From NCBI GenBank assembly GCA_030248215.1, contig JASANG010002174.1, positions 226,001 through 290,000 of the forward strand: a DNA stretch of 64,000 nt, in the 5' to 3' direction. How positions within the stretch are numbered: the first letter of the stretch is position 1; every line of letters begins with the position of its first letter. Positions 1-12,613 of this stretch are shown one piece after another. This stretch comes from Enoplolaimus lenunculus. Taxonomy: Eukaryota; Nematoda; Enoplea; Enoplida; Thoracostomopsidae. The notes under the pieces were generated by a model. It searched no databases, was not told the origin of the DNA, and worked only from the letters and a program-made list of their open reading frames with translations. Both the position numbers and the translations under genes were made by a program.

Positions 1-155
1 AATGTTTGTGAAGTCAGCTCGCATAGCACTAAATCAGTGGCAGATCCAGGTGATATAGAAAATGTATCCCCACCGGTCAGTCCTGAGTGCTAAAGTACTG
101 CAATGCAAATGGTTCATCTGAAAATCACAATATGCCTTCTAGCAGCCAAGCAGGT

Positions 156-3100
156 TCAATTAAAATTTTCGCTATTATTTGCAGCCCCGCTGCCCAACTT
201 TGTGGCGCAATCATTTGTCAACTGTTTAAAACTCATACCACTCGTTGACGAAGCTTCCAGCGTCAAGCTATAATTCTCGTCGAATACTGGCAGTGGCTGA
301 GTAACGTGCGATTGCGTTGTTGCCTGCATTTTGACAAGGATTAAATGTTGAAGTTGCGTAATGTTGCGCAATTTCAATGCAGCCAAAAGGTCCAAATGAT
401 TCCATCTTTGTTTTCTTTTTGTAACATGCTGTTTGGTACACTTATCTGTTTGTAAAAATAAAACTTTGAACATAAAATATTCATGTGAAAAACTGTATAA
501 CTTTTCAATAAACTGACTCTGAAATGTTTATATTTTTGGTTCCGTGCTATGATATATTTTCTTATAATTTCTTTATGACAGAGACAAGTTTAGCATAAGC
601 CCATCGGACAATCCGTTCACATGAGTGCGGAAAATGATGACAGACCACATCAATTTCTAAGCCAATTTCGTAGTCTCTGGGTACCGGGATATAAGTCCTA
701 AATTAGATATTTGACATGCACAGAATTTTATTCTACTAAGCCAATAAATTGTTAAAATATGTAATATATGTATATATATAAAAAATAATATTTATATCAT
801 ATATATATATGCATATATATAAATATATACATATTGTTTTAGCAAAAAGTGATAAATGTGTCGGGAAGACATTTCCCTGAGCAAGAATGTGTAACCAAAC
901 AACAACAAATTTAGAAACGTTTTGTTAGCACTTGCGTTAGTAAAAGCTTAAATGCTGTTTTACCCACTAAATACTAATGCAAAGCAGCATTTTGCTTGAA
1001 GGCGTAGTTGGTTTCATTATGGAGTAAAGCATCTAAATGCACCTTATTCATTACAAAAGTGATAAACTCTCACCAATACTGCTACAAGTCATACCTTGTA
1101 CGAATAAGTTTTTAAAACTACAAAATTGCTCAATTTTGGATTTTACCGTTTAACATAGTGAGAATTGAAACATGCGAACTGTATTGCTAAACGCACAGCC
1201 TTTCCAAAAAAGTTGGTTATATTCCGCATGATGGCGTTTAGGGATTTTATGGAGCTTAGGTCAACGACGTACAGAATATCGGTCCGCTGATTTAACCAGT
1301 AAGCGATGAAGGCCGTATGAATACTTCGCTGCAATGGTTCAGTATGGTGTTACGTATTGTGCTGCAAGCATAAGCGTTGAAAGCAACATTATCGAAGAAA
1401 ACTGCAAATTTATAACATATTGGCTGGGTTTCCGAAATCTTAATAAGCATTTACTTAATTACTACTTAAGTTGACAACTTAAGTAAATATTTACTATTTC
1501 GAGTAAAATCAAATAGACGCCAAATGTCAGCCGCTGTGATAACAAGAAAGTAACAGTTTTGCTTTAAAAACGAACCGTGAGTCTACAATTTTAATTAGAC
1601 TAAGGTTAGTATACCTGAATGGTACAATTGTAATCTATCAAATTTAGTCAGCGATTTAAGTGTTTACATAACCTAAGTACGCTTTTAAAAACGACAAAAT
1701 GGTTAAGTAATTACTTAGCACGTACTTAAGTACTAAGTCGTTCTTCAGTACAATTTCAGAAACCCAGCCAATGAAGCACAATGCAACCAAAAAAGCATTG
1801 CTTAAACAAAATATAGGTTAGTATCAGCGGCAAGCGAGCCCAGCTTCACTTGGCTGGAATATCTTACTTCCAAAAACAATCAGTCGTGGCGAAATTGTGG
1901 TTGTTCGTCTCCGAGAGAAAGATGCCGATTCTCGAATATTCGGCGAAAACGTTCGTGCTTTGCCGTCTAAATTTTATTGATAAGTTAAATGTAATCAGTG
2001 TACACACGGTTCAGAGTTACAAATGGGTCAGTGGGTAAAACGAGTCGAAAAAATTTTCGAAATTTTGATGGGTCACAAATGGCCACAGGTATTGGTCATA
2101 TATCGCAATCCATTTAAATGTCTGACACAGCTGGGCAGGTTTAGTCTGTTCTTGAAAATTTTCTACTTATGCTTATATCTATATAATTAGAGCTGGAATT
2201 CCCAATAAACAGTATTTTAGGTACTGTTTCAGCTGATTTCATTTACGTATGGAAATAGTAAATATACTAAATCGTTATTTTTCTAAATAGATGATTGTGT
2301 AGGTTTAGCTTATACATTGATCAATAAGAAGATTTCCAGTTGCGTTCTGATATTTTTGCGAGAAGATATTGTCTTCGGAGTCAAATACTGCAACCAAGTT
2401 GACCAGTGTTTACTTATGAGCCATGTCAAACGATTCATAAGCGGGCTGAAATCCAACTAAACGCTTTTGCTGCTGTATTCTGGCTTCATTTCAAAATCCT
2501 ACGCGTGATTTTGGTTAAATGGTAAAGGTGATTTGTTTTATTATAACTGAGAAGTTTTTACATGTATGTAACATTTTTGCTAACATTTACAATTTTGCAA
2601 TGGTTGCAGTACAACCTCAAGCATTCACAGTCATCAAGGCTGTGTACCATGAAGAGTAGGATATATCCATATCGACAAAGCTTTCAAAGTATAATAGCCT
2701 GCCTGCTACATTCTATAGCCTAAAAGCAAAGTTATACGCTGCTGAAATGATATCCTACTATACGCCTGGCCAGCATAAGAAGTATAAATATACATCCTTT
2801 TTTGGTGAGGTAAAATTGGTAATTTTACAGCGGCGCATAAACCCGTATTCATTGAGTTAGAATCATGCGCAGCTGTTACAATATTATAGATATCTTATTC
2901 AAAAGCTTAAATTTTAACCCGAGGATAAATATTTACTTCCTCAATCTCTGCTAATTTGAATAGAACTAACGGGCCAAAGGTAGTCGTTCGTTTGCTTTAA
3001 CTGGCTGTTACTAACCGCGCTTACCTCCTAAAAGTACGGCGTTTGGAGTTTCGGCAGCGATCTCGGCAGCAGATCTGGGTGGTTCTTTTTCAAGTCGTGC

Positions 3101-6100
3101 TTTTGGCGTTATCTTCCGCGGACCTGTTACATCGGATTCTGTACGGCTGCAAGCAAAATGCAATGCGATTTTTTTCTGCTGTCAAACCTCATGGCTAATG
3201 CATAGAACAGAGGCGTAACAATGGTATAAGCATATTCCTAAGCATAAATCTAAGCTTACACGTAAGAATGAGCTTACACCTAAGCTTAAGAGTAAGTCTA
3301 AGCAAAAAATAGTTTAAAGCTTAAGCTTACTCTATTGTAGTTCCGCAAAAAACGTTCCGCCCCTGATCTTTACGAGCTCATTAGCCTTTATTTTAAAGAT
3401 ATATTTAGAATATATTGATCATAGGCGTGCTTATAGAATTTTCCAGTGGAAATTATTCTGAATTTTTAAGCTGGTTAGTGTAGAAAAGCGACAGTATGTA
3501 ATAGAAAAATTGAAAAATACAAGCGAGAGAATTCACAATTAGAATGTTCCTCAAAACGACCGCTGTAGCGTTTTGTTCACCGTTTGCCTTCATAACGTCC
3601 TGATCAAAGCTTATTAGGTGGTGTAATGCGTACACATAAAGCGAACTGTTTAACTTATCCCCAACTGTTTGAATTAAATGCGATCGTGCTGTCAAAACTT
3701 TATTTTGAGATGCCCAAATCGCGAATTTTTTCAAAACATTTATCTTCTCTTTACCTGCCAAGCATGAAAACAACGGTCAATGTTAGTTTATGGGGCGTAA
3801 CTGTAGATTAAGCGTATTCCTAAGCCTAAGCCTAAGCGTTGTCAAAGTGTGTTCCTAAGCCTAAGCCTGAGCCTAAGCAAAAAGTAATCTAGAATCTATA
3901 CCTACTCTTTTATAGACCCATCAGAAACCTGGACGCCCCTTAAAGGGGCGTGGGCCAAAATAATTTTGAAAAACGTAACAATTTCATGTATGCCTCGCAA
4001 CCCACCTCAGCGCTTGAATCGGCAATCCAGTATCAGGATCTGCTTGCTTTGTTGGTTTCTCGCTAATTTCAGTTTCCATGTTTTCTTCGAGTTCAACAGA
4101 CGGAACCAGTTCTTCTACCGGTACCAAAGGTTCAGAAACTTCTGCAATGCGACTGGGGAAGGACTAGTTATAAAAATACTAAGCCTAAGTTTAAGTCAAA
4201 GCCTTAGACCAAGCTTAATCTTAACCATACGTTATATAAAAACTGAAAACCAGAACTCTAAGGAGGTAAGCGTATCAGAGCCTATCAAGGTTATGGAATT
4301 CGTTTTTCGCTAAGCTTCTATTAGTTAAAGCTGTATAGTGAAAGCAGACGTCTTGCGTTGAGGCCTAAAGTGGAGCTATCGTAATAATATAGTAAATTAA
4401 GACAAAATGGCTGGGTTTCTGAAACCTTACTTAAGTATTTACTTATGTTATACTTAAGTATTACATATATCGAACCTGTAATATACCAAATTTGTTCAGC
4501 GACTTAAGTGTTTACTCGTAACTTAAATAAGCTATTAAAAACTTAGAAAATGGTTAAGTAAATACTTAGCAAATACTTTTAAGTAGTATGTCGTGCTTAT
4601 AAGTAGGAATTGGGAAAACACAACTAATATCCAAGAACATTTACTTTTTGTAAGCGACAAATCATAGAGTAGGCTGCTCAATTTCAAATTTTGAGTACAG
4701 CAACCAGTGGCTTAGATTTTGAGGTATTTACCCGTATCGTCAAATGAGTGTAGCACCTATTACAGGTTGCTGATAGACTTTGTAACTTTCGATTCAGTAG
4801 ATGGCAAATTTTGGAAAATGAACAGTTTTGACGTTTGGTTTAGCATACTTCTGTGCAAGTTTTGAAATGCGCCAACTGCATGAGCTCGTTTGTTTCAAAA
4901 CCTATCATTAATTCGTGCTTGCGCAGGTGCCATACGCGTTTGAAAAATATGGGCTCAGAAGTAGATTTTTCTGAGCAACTTTAGTATAGTGCAATATTCG
5001 AAAAAATTTGTATTTTTGCATAGTTCAAAACTTCAGCCTGCAAATTGAGAGATTTTCGAATTGGCCGTTGTAAATACCTTTTGTTCGCTCTCGCTGAGTT
5101 GTAGAACCAGATGCTTGAGTTGCGGTTAGAACGATGGTAGTTGTGTCAGGTTTGGCAGTTGTGCTCGCATCATCCGTTACCAAAGGCTTAGGCCGCATTT
5201 CTGTACGTTTTTCACCGACGTTGAGTCGAAGAACATGGCTTTTCTAAAAAAATGCAACATCAACGTAAAATGGTCTAGTCGTTATTCACAGCGTGCAAAG
5301 CTTTCGTTCTACTCATACTACAAGCAACGCTACCGAACAAGAATTCTGCTAGGGTCCCTTGCCTGAGGGCACCCAGGGCAAGGCTCAACCCGTCTCCTAA
5401 AAAGTCTCTTCCCGAAGCAAAAGTTGATACCTCTGTCTTAGTCCTGTGATAGCGGTCCATGCAACTATTGAAAAATGTTCTAGTGACCCTCCTAGCATGA
5501 TGATCTCACTACGGCTTAATTCTGGTCATATGCTTTTCCAAACACAAAACATAAAGTGCCAATTGTTCACAACCGTGTCATATTTTTAGTAGCCAAAGCT
5601 GCGATGGAAGAGAGAGAGGCGCGGGACCCCATGGTACATCATGGATTGGGGTAGGACGGAGACGAATTGGCCGCCATAATGGGCAAGCTGTCCTCATGGG
5701 GCACAAATGGGAAGTTGAATTTCTCTACGATTTTTGAAATTTTTAGCTCAGCAGTAAGCTGAAAACGATTCCGGCATCCTGAACATCCAAATATTTTATC
5801 ATTCATTGAACGTTTCTGTCCGCTGCTTGTCAAATTATTTTAAAATCTGTGCTGAATAAACAAAAGTGTTGAGAGAATAGATTAGCTGCAAGAAAATAAA
5901 GAAAATCAACATAAAAATCGCTGAAATGCTATTAATCTTCTGTTATATAACTGCTATTTTCGTGGAGCAGTTGGGCACGGTTTTTTCTTCAGCCCCCGAA
6001 TGCCTACACGATTCCTTCGTGATTTAGCTGAAAACATACCCAAACTCAAGTGAGTATTGTATCGTATTTAGATAAATATACCGCGTAATCATATGTACCT

Positions 6101-8711
6101 TAGTTGCATTTTTGGACATTTTCAGTTCATTTTCTTCGTCCAGTTCAACGTCTAGTGGACTGTCTGGCTGTCCAGCTATTTTACCGGTATCACTACTGCC
6201 GGTTTTGTCATCGTCAACACGCAAATGACCAAATTCAAAGCCAAAATCAAACGGATGTTCTAAAACAACGTCTAAACTATGGGCCAATGTTACTTTAAGG
6301 GGCGCAAACGGTAGATTCAGCGTATTCCTAAGCCTAAGCCTAAGCCTATCTAGAATCTAAACGTACTCTTTTATGGACCCACCAGAAACACTGGACGCCC
6401 CTTAAAGTAACATGGGCCAATCTATGTATATTTTAATATATTTCACGGAAATTGCTATTCAAACATTGTTAAAAAGCGGTTGTCATGCGCTAGGTACAAG
6501 GTATATATGTCTGATACTAGCACTTGCGAGAAAATCGGTTTTAGGCTAACACTTTGGTAAAAAAAGAGGAATCCTACCCCCACTTACAGATATGCATTAC
6601 CAGTACCCCACTTTCATGCTTTCGTCTAATATTCCACGCTATGAAAACTCTTACGCCCTTTAAGTTTCTGATTACGGCGCTATCATTACACACGGATCCA
6701 TTTAGCAAATATTTGTCGAAATTGCAAAAATATGTGCGTTAAAAACGCACCGTTAATAGCACAAGCTGCATAACACTTAAGCAGTAACATTCGTCATGTT
6801 TATGTCATAGCTTAATAAATATAAACCATTAGTAAACTTACGGCCGTTAACAAAAGGCAACACTGGAATAACATCTCGCTTATTACGCTTGGTTCGCTCG
6901 ATCAGAGGCAGCATTATGCCCTTGCCTAAAGGCAATTTGCGAACGTTTGTAATTTCTGGCCTGATTGGGCCAGCGCCGAATGATAAACCTAAAACAGAAA
7001 TCAGGTGAATAATAATTGGAACAGAGCAAAATTGGAGCAATTCTAACAATTCAAAGGCTTTAATATAATCGTCGCTGTCAATATATTATAGTAATGAAGT
7101 CAAATCTAAGGCGATGGGGTCTTTTAAGTTATCTCCCTACGAGGACGTACATAGGGGGGTAGGGTGCGGCCCCCTGAGATTGATGTTAAATGTGATTAGC
7201 GTCTGGCTCGTTTCGTTCGTGAAGGTTTCGTGTACCTCGTGTGAAATTACTACATCCGGTGCTTTCCTCACACTGTGGACGCTGCTGGTTTAGCCATCAA
7301 TTGCAAATGGGATATTCTCCCGTTAAATTATACTATATTCCCAAAAGTTCACAAAGAGCCCTGTAAAATTTCTCTAAAACCTTCGCAGGACGGTTAAGTG
7401 TATGGGTGCACCCCGCTTATGATCGGTATATCACCGCATTTACACATGGGTATGGCAGTGTTGTATATAATTCTGATATGTTAGTATAAAACTTAATATA
7501 ATTAGCCAATTAAATTTTGCTCTCTCTCTAAAATTGTCTTACCTTCCCCCTAAAGTTCCAGACTAACAACGTGCCTACCCCCCCCGCCGGTGTTAGCCCA
7601 AAAATGGTTAGAATTCAGAAACTTTGTATATTTGAGCTTCTCATTGCCCACCCTGATCATCACAACCAAGTTCGAATTTTTTAAAAATTCTATTTTAAGC
7701 ACGTATAAAGGTTCCCGTTTGGCCCTCAAAAATTTTTTGTCAAAATGGTAAACAAATTGTCGAATAACGGTTCTGGCGCGCTTCCAACAGTTGGGTACGG
7801 AATGAAATTAGTCCTTCGAGCATCACACGTTACTGGTTAGCCAATCAATTTGACGCCATTGGACTTAGCTTTGCAAACTGCGTCGAACAATAAATAATTT
7901 GTGTAACTTTTGGACAAAAAATTACTTGTGTTTCAACGGGGGACCTTTGGCACTTAGAAAACGATTGTTTCAAAAATTCGAAATTGGGTGTAAAGTCATC
8001 AAGAAAATTTGTGAGAAGCTCAAATATACAAAAAATTTTTTAAGTCCGACTATTTTTGGTCAAACGTCTGCTTGGGTAGGGGATAACGGAAACCACCCAG
8101 GAACTTACAGTCTACGTGTGACATTTTGTATTAATCACAAGCAGAGCTGCGGTTACCGCACCTCTACCCATAGCGGACAGGATCCCAGGACTGGGGCGAC
8201 TGGCAAAACCATTCTGCCGCGTGATATTAAAAATTTAAACATTGTGTTGTTAACGTTCTTTTCGTTCGCTTCACTCCCGACTTCCTCACCAATGTACTCT
8301 TGTTTTTGAATTAGCTACTTCGCACCATTAATATATTATTCGCCACGGTAAACTTTACCAATAATAGTACAAAACCCCATCTGGTTGTCATATTCCTGAC
8401 CTCCAACAGTTCTATAATGCTCGGTACTCGAATTTGCTCCTGCCACTGCAAATTTATCTGTTCCACCGTTTGGTTACATAAACTTCAGCACAAATATAAA
8501 ACTGGACCGAAATGCTATTTTGGTTACACCCAATTTTGCTAAAAGCGAAACACTTTTAAGCGATACTGTGACTCACATCCAAACCCTTGCCGATGAAAAT
8601 TTACAATCATTAAAGTTCGATCATCTGCGGCATAAACATCACCGCTCGTCCCATCAGAATATGTAAATGACCCCAGCGGTCTGCCGTAATAAGATTCACC
8701 GGCTCCTTCTC
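156..8711 (-). CDS. DM13-domain extracellular protein, multi-exon, 5' end unresolved
   Basis: Exons were rebuilt from splice sites and open frame, 5' to 3': 8711-8577, 6988-6842, 6259-6099, 5243-5078, 4141-4006, 3146-3025 and 445-156 (terminal, stop at 156-158). Every junction keeps frame (phases 1,1,0,1,2,1). The first three exons give a DM13-like domain: YYGRPLGSFTYSDG, then GDVYAADDRTLMIVNF, then FGAGPIRP, LPFVNG and FEFGHLRV, matching the family pattern of a small beta domain found in Skeletor-like proteins and other extracellular proteins. Downstream exons encode a Thr/Glu/Pro-rich, probably disordered tail. A KRNKR stretch inside the domain could be a processing site. The last join, to 445-156, is the weakest because it spans 2.6 kb. 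A possible extra 87-bp exon (8445-8359, open, same phase) and a possible upstream Pro-rich exon near 8955-8829 remain unproven; the latter does not keep phase with the 8711 exon. No signal peptide was found, so the start is missing. Confidence 0.6.
446..3024. other. Long intron or intergenic stretch with AT microsatellite and one MITE
   Basis: This is the presumed last intron of the DM13 gene. It holds an AT dinucleotide-rich tract at about 764-830 and the TGGCTGGG-ended element at 1421-1770. Small open frames at 1143-1334 (minus) and 1850-2038 (plus) show no family motif or phase-matched splice sites. Nothing else is supported. Confidence 0.5.
1421..1770. mobile_element. MITE, TGGCTGGGTTTC-ended family, copy 1
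   Basis: The ends read TGGCTGGGTTTCCGAAAT on the left and the inverse of TGGCTGGGTTTCTGAAAT on the right. The core is rich in ACTTAAGTA-like inverted motifs. An AT dinucleotide flanks both ends. No coding capacity; non-autonomous DNA transposon. A homologous core recurs at 4408-4625. Confidence 0.75.
3193..3375. mobile_element. TTAGGC-core MITE, family B, copy 3 (degenerate)
   Basis: The left end resembles GGCCAATGTAAAGAACAGGG and the right end retains CGTTCCGCCCCTGATCTTTAC. The core is a run of degraded CCTAAG/GCTTA hexamers. The right-hand target duplication is unclear. It lies 47 bp upstream of the splice acceptor of the DM13-gene exon that starts at 3146. Confidence 0.65.
3775..3956. mobile_element. 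TTAGGC-core MITE, family A, copy 2
   Basis: The inverted ends match the family A consensus (GGCC ends, then TGTTACTTTAAGGGGCG). The core holds repeated GCCTAA hexamers. Flanking octamers AAAACAAC and AAAATAAT agree at 6 of 8 positions, consistent with an aged 8-bp target duplication. It begins about 50 bp downstream of the donor site of the DM13-gene exon ending at 4006 (gene read on the minus strand). Confidence 0.75.
4408..4625. mobile_element. MITE, TGGCTGGGTTTC-ended family, copy 2
   Basis: The left end TGGCTGGGTTTCTGAAA is clear. The core matches the copy at 1421-1770 through GACTTAAGTGTTTAC and AATGGTTAAGTAA stretches. The right terminus is eroded, so the end coordinate is approximate. 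It lies inside an intron of the DM13 gene. Confidence 0.65.
6282..6418. mobile_element. TTAGGC-core MITE, family A, copy 1 (best preserved)
   Basis: A 137-bp element with inverted ends: left GGCCAATGTTACTTTAAGGG, right the inverse of GGCCCATGTTACTTTAAGGG. The core contains CCTAAGCCTAAGCCTAAGCC, the complement of the nematode telomere unit TTAGGC. It is flanked by AAACTATG and AATCTATG (7 of 8), an 8-bp target site duplication. The left edge is 22 bp from the splice acceptor of the DM13-gene exon starting at 6259. Confidence 0.85.
6989..8358. other. Intron of the DM13 gene; no supported feature
   Basis: No conserved coding segment was found. A 136-codon plus-strand frame at 7899-8309 has no recognisable motif and probably opened by chance. 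A purine/pyrimidine-biased stretch near 7130-7180 resembles sequence in the CGGATATC-ended elements but is too short to assign. Confidence 0.4.
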
Positions 8712-9417
8712 CTGAAACAATTTTAAACAGGCATTCGTTCAGGATTGCAGAAAAACAAACTTTTGAACCCGGAACAGTAAAAGCAGTACAAACCGTTCCA
8801 ATTGTGACAATTGAATAATGGTTTACATTTTCCGGATTATAGAGTAGTCCAACATGTCGTCCCGGCGAGGGTAGATCCGGCGGGATGGAAGGTTGTATCG
8901 CTCCCTGCGTGTTGTAAATTGTTGTTCTGACCCTGGGCGCTGGCAATGTGTTTTCTAGCCAAATACATGAAAAAATATGGCCGGGATACGGCACGCGATT
9001 AAAATAATTTTGCACATTCGGCAGTCTTTCTAAAGCCTAAGTCTATGTGTTAATCTTAGCTTAAGCGTAAGTGCTTATCTAATTGCAACTACACAATATC
9101 ATGCGTGCCCTAAATAACTGTTAATGCGATAATGCGATGAACACTGAAACCAAAAATGCACTGGAGTGGCATAGGCATGACTCGTATGAAACAGTTCAGT
9201 GCGCTGAAAGCAATCAGCTGCAGAGTCCAGCGCACAGCCTGAAAATGGTTTAATGAGCTGAAGACATGCATACCTTGAAGTATGGAGTATAGCTGTATTT
9301 CCAAGATATTCCGGCACTGTACTGACGAGTAATTGCCTTAATTACTTTAGGAGCATGATTCAGCTCCATATATGAGCGGAAGATTTAATCAATCAGAAAG
9401 AGACTTTAGGATGTTCC
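8712..9417. other. Upstream side of the DM13 gene; possible missing exons
   Basis: On the minus strand, 8955-8829 has a plausible acceptor and donor and is open in a Pro-rich frame (LPAPRVRTTIYN), but its end phase does not match the next exon. A degraded GCCTAA-type stretch lies at about 9030-9080. Nothing else is recognisable. Confidence 0.35.
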
Positions 9418-9576
9418 GGCCCATATAAAGATCAGTGGCGGAACGTTTTTCTGTAAGACTAGAATGAAATAAGCTTAAGGTTTAGACTAATTTTTTACCT
9501 AGGTTAGTCTTAGTCTTAGGCTTGGGCTTAGGAATATGCTTATTATACTGTTCCGCCCCTGTTCTTTACAATGTCC
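9418..9576. mobile_element. TTAGGC-core MITE, family B, copy 2
   Basis: The left end GGCCCATATAAAGATCAGTG pairs with the inverse right end GTTCTTTACAATGTCC. The core carries CTTAGGCTTGGGCTTAGG hexamer repeats. Perfect 8-bp target duplications GATGTTCC flank it (9410-9417 and 9577-9584), so the boundaries are firm. No coding capacity. Confidence 0.88.
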
Positions 9577-12133
9577 GATGTTCCAAAAATAAAATGAGCT
9601 GTCGGAGTGGTCCTTTAACGAACTCCATTCCATCTATAAACTTACCAAACAGCAACAGTAGCAGTAAAGCTAAATACGGCATTGAATACTAATTATAATT
9701 GTTTAATATCGTCTAGAAAATGAATACCAACGGCGTCCTGGCGTTGGGGCACGAGGTACAGAGTACTGGCGAACCTTGTACTGTAGAGACCCGTAAAAGA
9801 GGGAGCAATAAGACGACAACCCCATTTTGAGTTCCTTTCAATAGGAGTTCGTATTCCTAATACGAGTTCATCAGTGGATGAAGTCCTATAAGTCCCAATT
9901 AGAGCCCATATAAGAACCACAGCACAAAAATAGCATTAACTGTTTAAATATGTAACAAACACGCAGACAATCTGCATAAATTTTATAAGTTCAGAGAAAA
10001 AATGATAAACTGATATGGCAATCAACAAAAACCGTTCGGAACAACTCAATTATATCCAAAAGAAAGAAAATAAAAAAGAAGCGTGTTGAAGCCCACTAAC
10101 ATAGAATGAATTCACAAACTAATATTCCGTAACATACAGGTGGTACCTTCTGGAGAAGCAAAATAAATATTAAACCTCCTTTTATTCAGGTGAATACAGA
10201 TAGAATACCGATATAGCGCTAACAAATGATTGTTTGGATCGCAGAAGACTATAATAGTCAGTGGCAAGGCCAAGATATTTCAAAGTGGGATTGGTAGTAT
10301 TTAAGTTTGTATTGGTAAGATCCAACATCCGTATGAATTTCAGACACGAATCCCATGTTTTGAAAAATGTTGTATTTCTTTCGAAAAGCGGATGCCATAA
10401 AGTGACTACGGATGATACCAAACTTTCAGAATAACAATATTCTGAGCATATTATTGCTTCAGAACGCATGCCTAATCCGGTGGGAAAAAAGTACATTGTA
10501 CTGTTGCACTGGTACTGAAATAACATTTCAAAATTCAGGAACGTGCCTATAATTGCGCAGTTCTCGGCAACAAAATTACGGGCTCTGTAACATGTTTAAC
10601 CCTTTAACTCATAGAGTATTCTATGAGCAACTAAACACAAGTACAAGCAACGCACACACTGCGAGCACTGTTTAACAATTCTAACATATATGCGCAGTGC
10701 AAAATATCTAAAAAACGTGAGAGCCCCCACGGGCTCGAGCGTCAAGCTCCTATAGCCGAGTTGTCATCGTAAATGACTCCCACCCGAAAGACTGTGGATC
10801 GAATCTTACGTTGAAATTACCTCTCATATGAAATTGAAAATATTCATGTGAGAAAGGGTTAAAAAAGTAGTTTGGTTTTGTACCTTCGTGCACAAAATGA
10901 GAGTCATCACTTTTTTAGTCAGGGCATCAGACTCGGTGTTTCGGGAGCGGGTGGGTGGTAGATGGTCTTGTGTAAATTTTATCCGTTTCTCTGTTTCCGG
11001 TTTCGGACAAAGACTATTCAGTGCGTACTGTAAGAATCAGTTTTCAGAAAAGGCCGAACAAACTCAACGTTAATTTATATATAAATCTGTTTTCGTTGCT
11101 TGAAATAATACCGATATGCTATGTCAATTTTTTTGCTTGCTGTAGAGTAAATGCATGTACGTTTACTGCAGAAAAACAACCTAAAGCACCCGCAACTACT
11201 TTTTATGATTTGGTTCAATTTTTACAGTTTGGTTTTCAATATTCACATATTTTTTGCAATAGCTACCTGTCAGTCAAAATCATACTGATGGCCTATACTT
11301 GATCAGGTTTATATATACATTTAAAAAGACTTCTGCTAAAATGCTGCGCTTTCATTAATGTTGACATATTAACCTTGCATCGATCAGTTGTTTAAAGACA
11401 ATAGATATTGTTAAAATATTTAAATAAATAAAATTTAAATGCGGCATCAGTATAAAATCACAACTCCAAAACAACCACATTGTGTCCCCTGCTACGCCGA
11501 TCAGGTCAAGTTAACGCTGAACGCATTTAGAGAAAAATTTGTCTCTTTTTTACACATTTAGCACATTTATTTGTTAAAATATTTGAGAAAACTTCGATTA
11601 TATTATCATAATCTGAAAAAACACACAGAAATCACTACAAATCATAACCGTGTGTTTTTATGGCCATTTTTCAGCGACAGTAAAACAGAAAGCGATTCAA
11701 TTTTTAGTTTCGTACTGAAATATTTGATTTTTTGCGTCGTTTTTTAAACCCGTTTGAATTTAGATTTAAAACAAAATCAGTTTGGCGTATAGTTTAAAGC
11801 AACGAAATCTTGAACTTTGTAACGGTGTACCGAAACTGGATAATTTGAGCAATTTGAAAAAACTAAATTTACACACACATCGAGCACGTGGGAACAAGGA
11901 CATATCGGGTGTTAGTCGCCCCCCCTAGAGAAATTCTGTAGTGATCCAAATGAGACGAGGGAAGTAATATTAGGCCTGGGACCCTCAGTCTGAATCAATA
12001 TTAGTAAATTTGTCTATTGAAAGTCTAAAGGGATCGTGCGCAAAATTATTCATTTAAAAGTGTATAGTCCATATAATTGAAGCTGGATTGTAAACTAATT
12101 AACAGTCCGAAACCGAACAGCAAGGGGTACCCC
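9577..12133. other. Non-coding stretch with decayed transposon pieces
   Basis: From 9781 there is a partial copy of the CTGTAGTGACCCG element (TA then CTGTAGAGACCCG); its far end is not resolved. A minus-strand open frame at 10526-10182 (114 codons) follows a possible acceptor TTATTTCAG and ends at an AATAAA-containing stop region, so it could be a terminal exon, but I recognise no family. Its composition is not distinctive. Confidence 0.35.
10728..10850 (+). repeat. tRNA-derived SINE, degenerate
   Basis: It has an A-box-like TAGCCGAGTTGTC at 10753-10765 and a B-box-like GGATCGAATC at 10796-10805, at tRNA-like spacing, with no sensible cloverleaf or CCA-adjacent acceptor stem. It reads as a tRNA-derived SINE head rather than a tRNA gene. 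The 3' limit is uncertain. Confidence 0.5.
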
Positions 12134-12613
12134 CAGGGTTCAACCGGAATTACTGTTCTGACCGGAATTCCTGCAAAAATTCAATTCCTGTTCCTGTTCC
12201 TGTTCCTGCATTCAAAGATGTAGGAACCGGAAGTTTTACGGTATGGCGGTAAATTATTTATAATCATTTAAATATTGGAAACTTTGTCTTTGAGAAACTT
12301 TTTATGTCAAAATTAATGTTTTTGCGCCCAGTTCAATTCTGTTACTAAATTGTTTCTGATGTGTTTTCGCAAAACTTAATGATGAAATAGCTGAAAATTC
12401 CCGTAATGGCAAGTTTTGTAAAAAGCCCAACAATAATTCGGTGATGAAAATTATAAATCCATTTTTTGGCAAGTTTTGTAAAAAGCCCAACAATAATTCG
12501 GTGATGAAAATTATTCAAATTCCGGTTCCTGTTTCTGTTCCGGTTCCTGCATAAAAATTCAATTCCTGTTCGTGTTCCTGTTCCGGCAAAATTTAGTTCC
12601 TGTTGGAACCCTG
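12134..12613. mobile_element. hAT-like MITE with CAGGGTTC ends
   Basis: The left end CAGGGTTCAACCGGAA and the inverse right end CAGGGTTCCAACAGGAA are typical of hAT-type terminal repeats. The inside is built of TTCCTG repeats plus a 47-bp unit present twice, starting at 12408 and 12468 (period 60). No convincing 8-bp target duplication is left. Confidence 0.65.

Noticed and set aside
3240-3310. TTAGGC-like runs as a sign that the window is a chromosome end
   Set aside because: The runs are short, degenerate, scattered in both orientations and enclosed by transposon ends, with genes on all sides.
3453-3773. 106-codon minus-strand frame with a plausible acceptor (TTGGCAG)
   Set aside because: Its start phase does not fit between the flanking DM13-gene exons 4141-4006 and 3146-3025, which join cleanly without it, and no family motif is seen.
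5275-5833. Minus-strand frames at 5275-5460 and 5639-5833 as further DM13-gene exons
   Set aside because: The exons 6259-6099 and 5243-5078 join in phase 0 without them, and no paired splice sites with matching phase were found.
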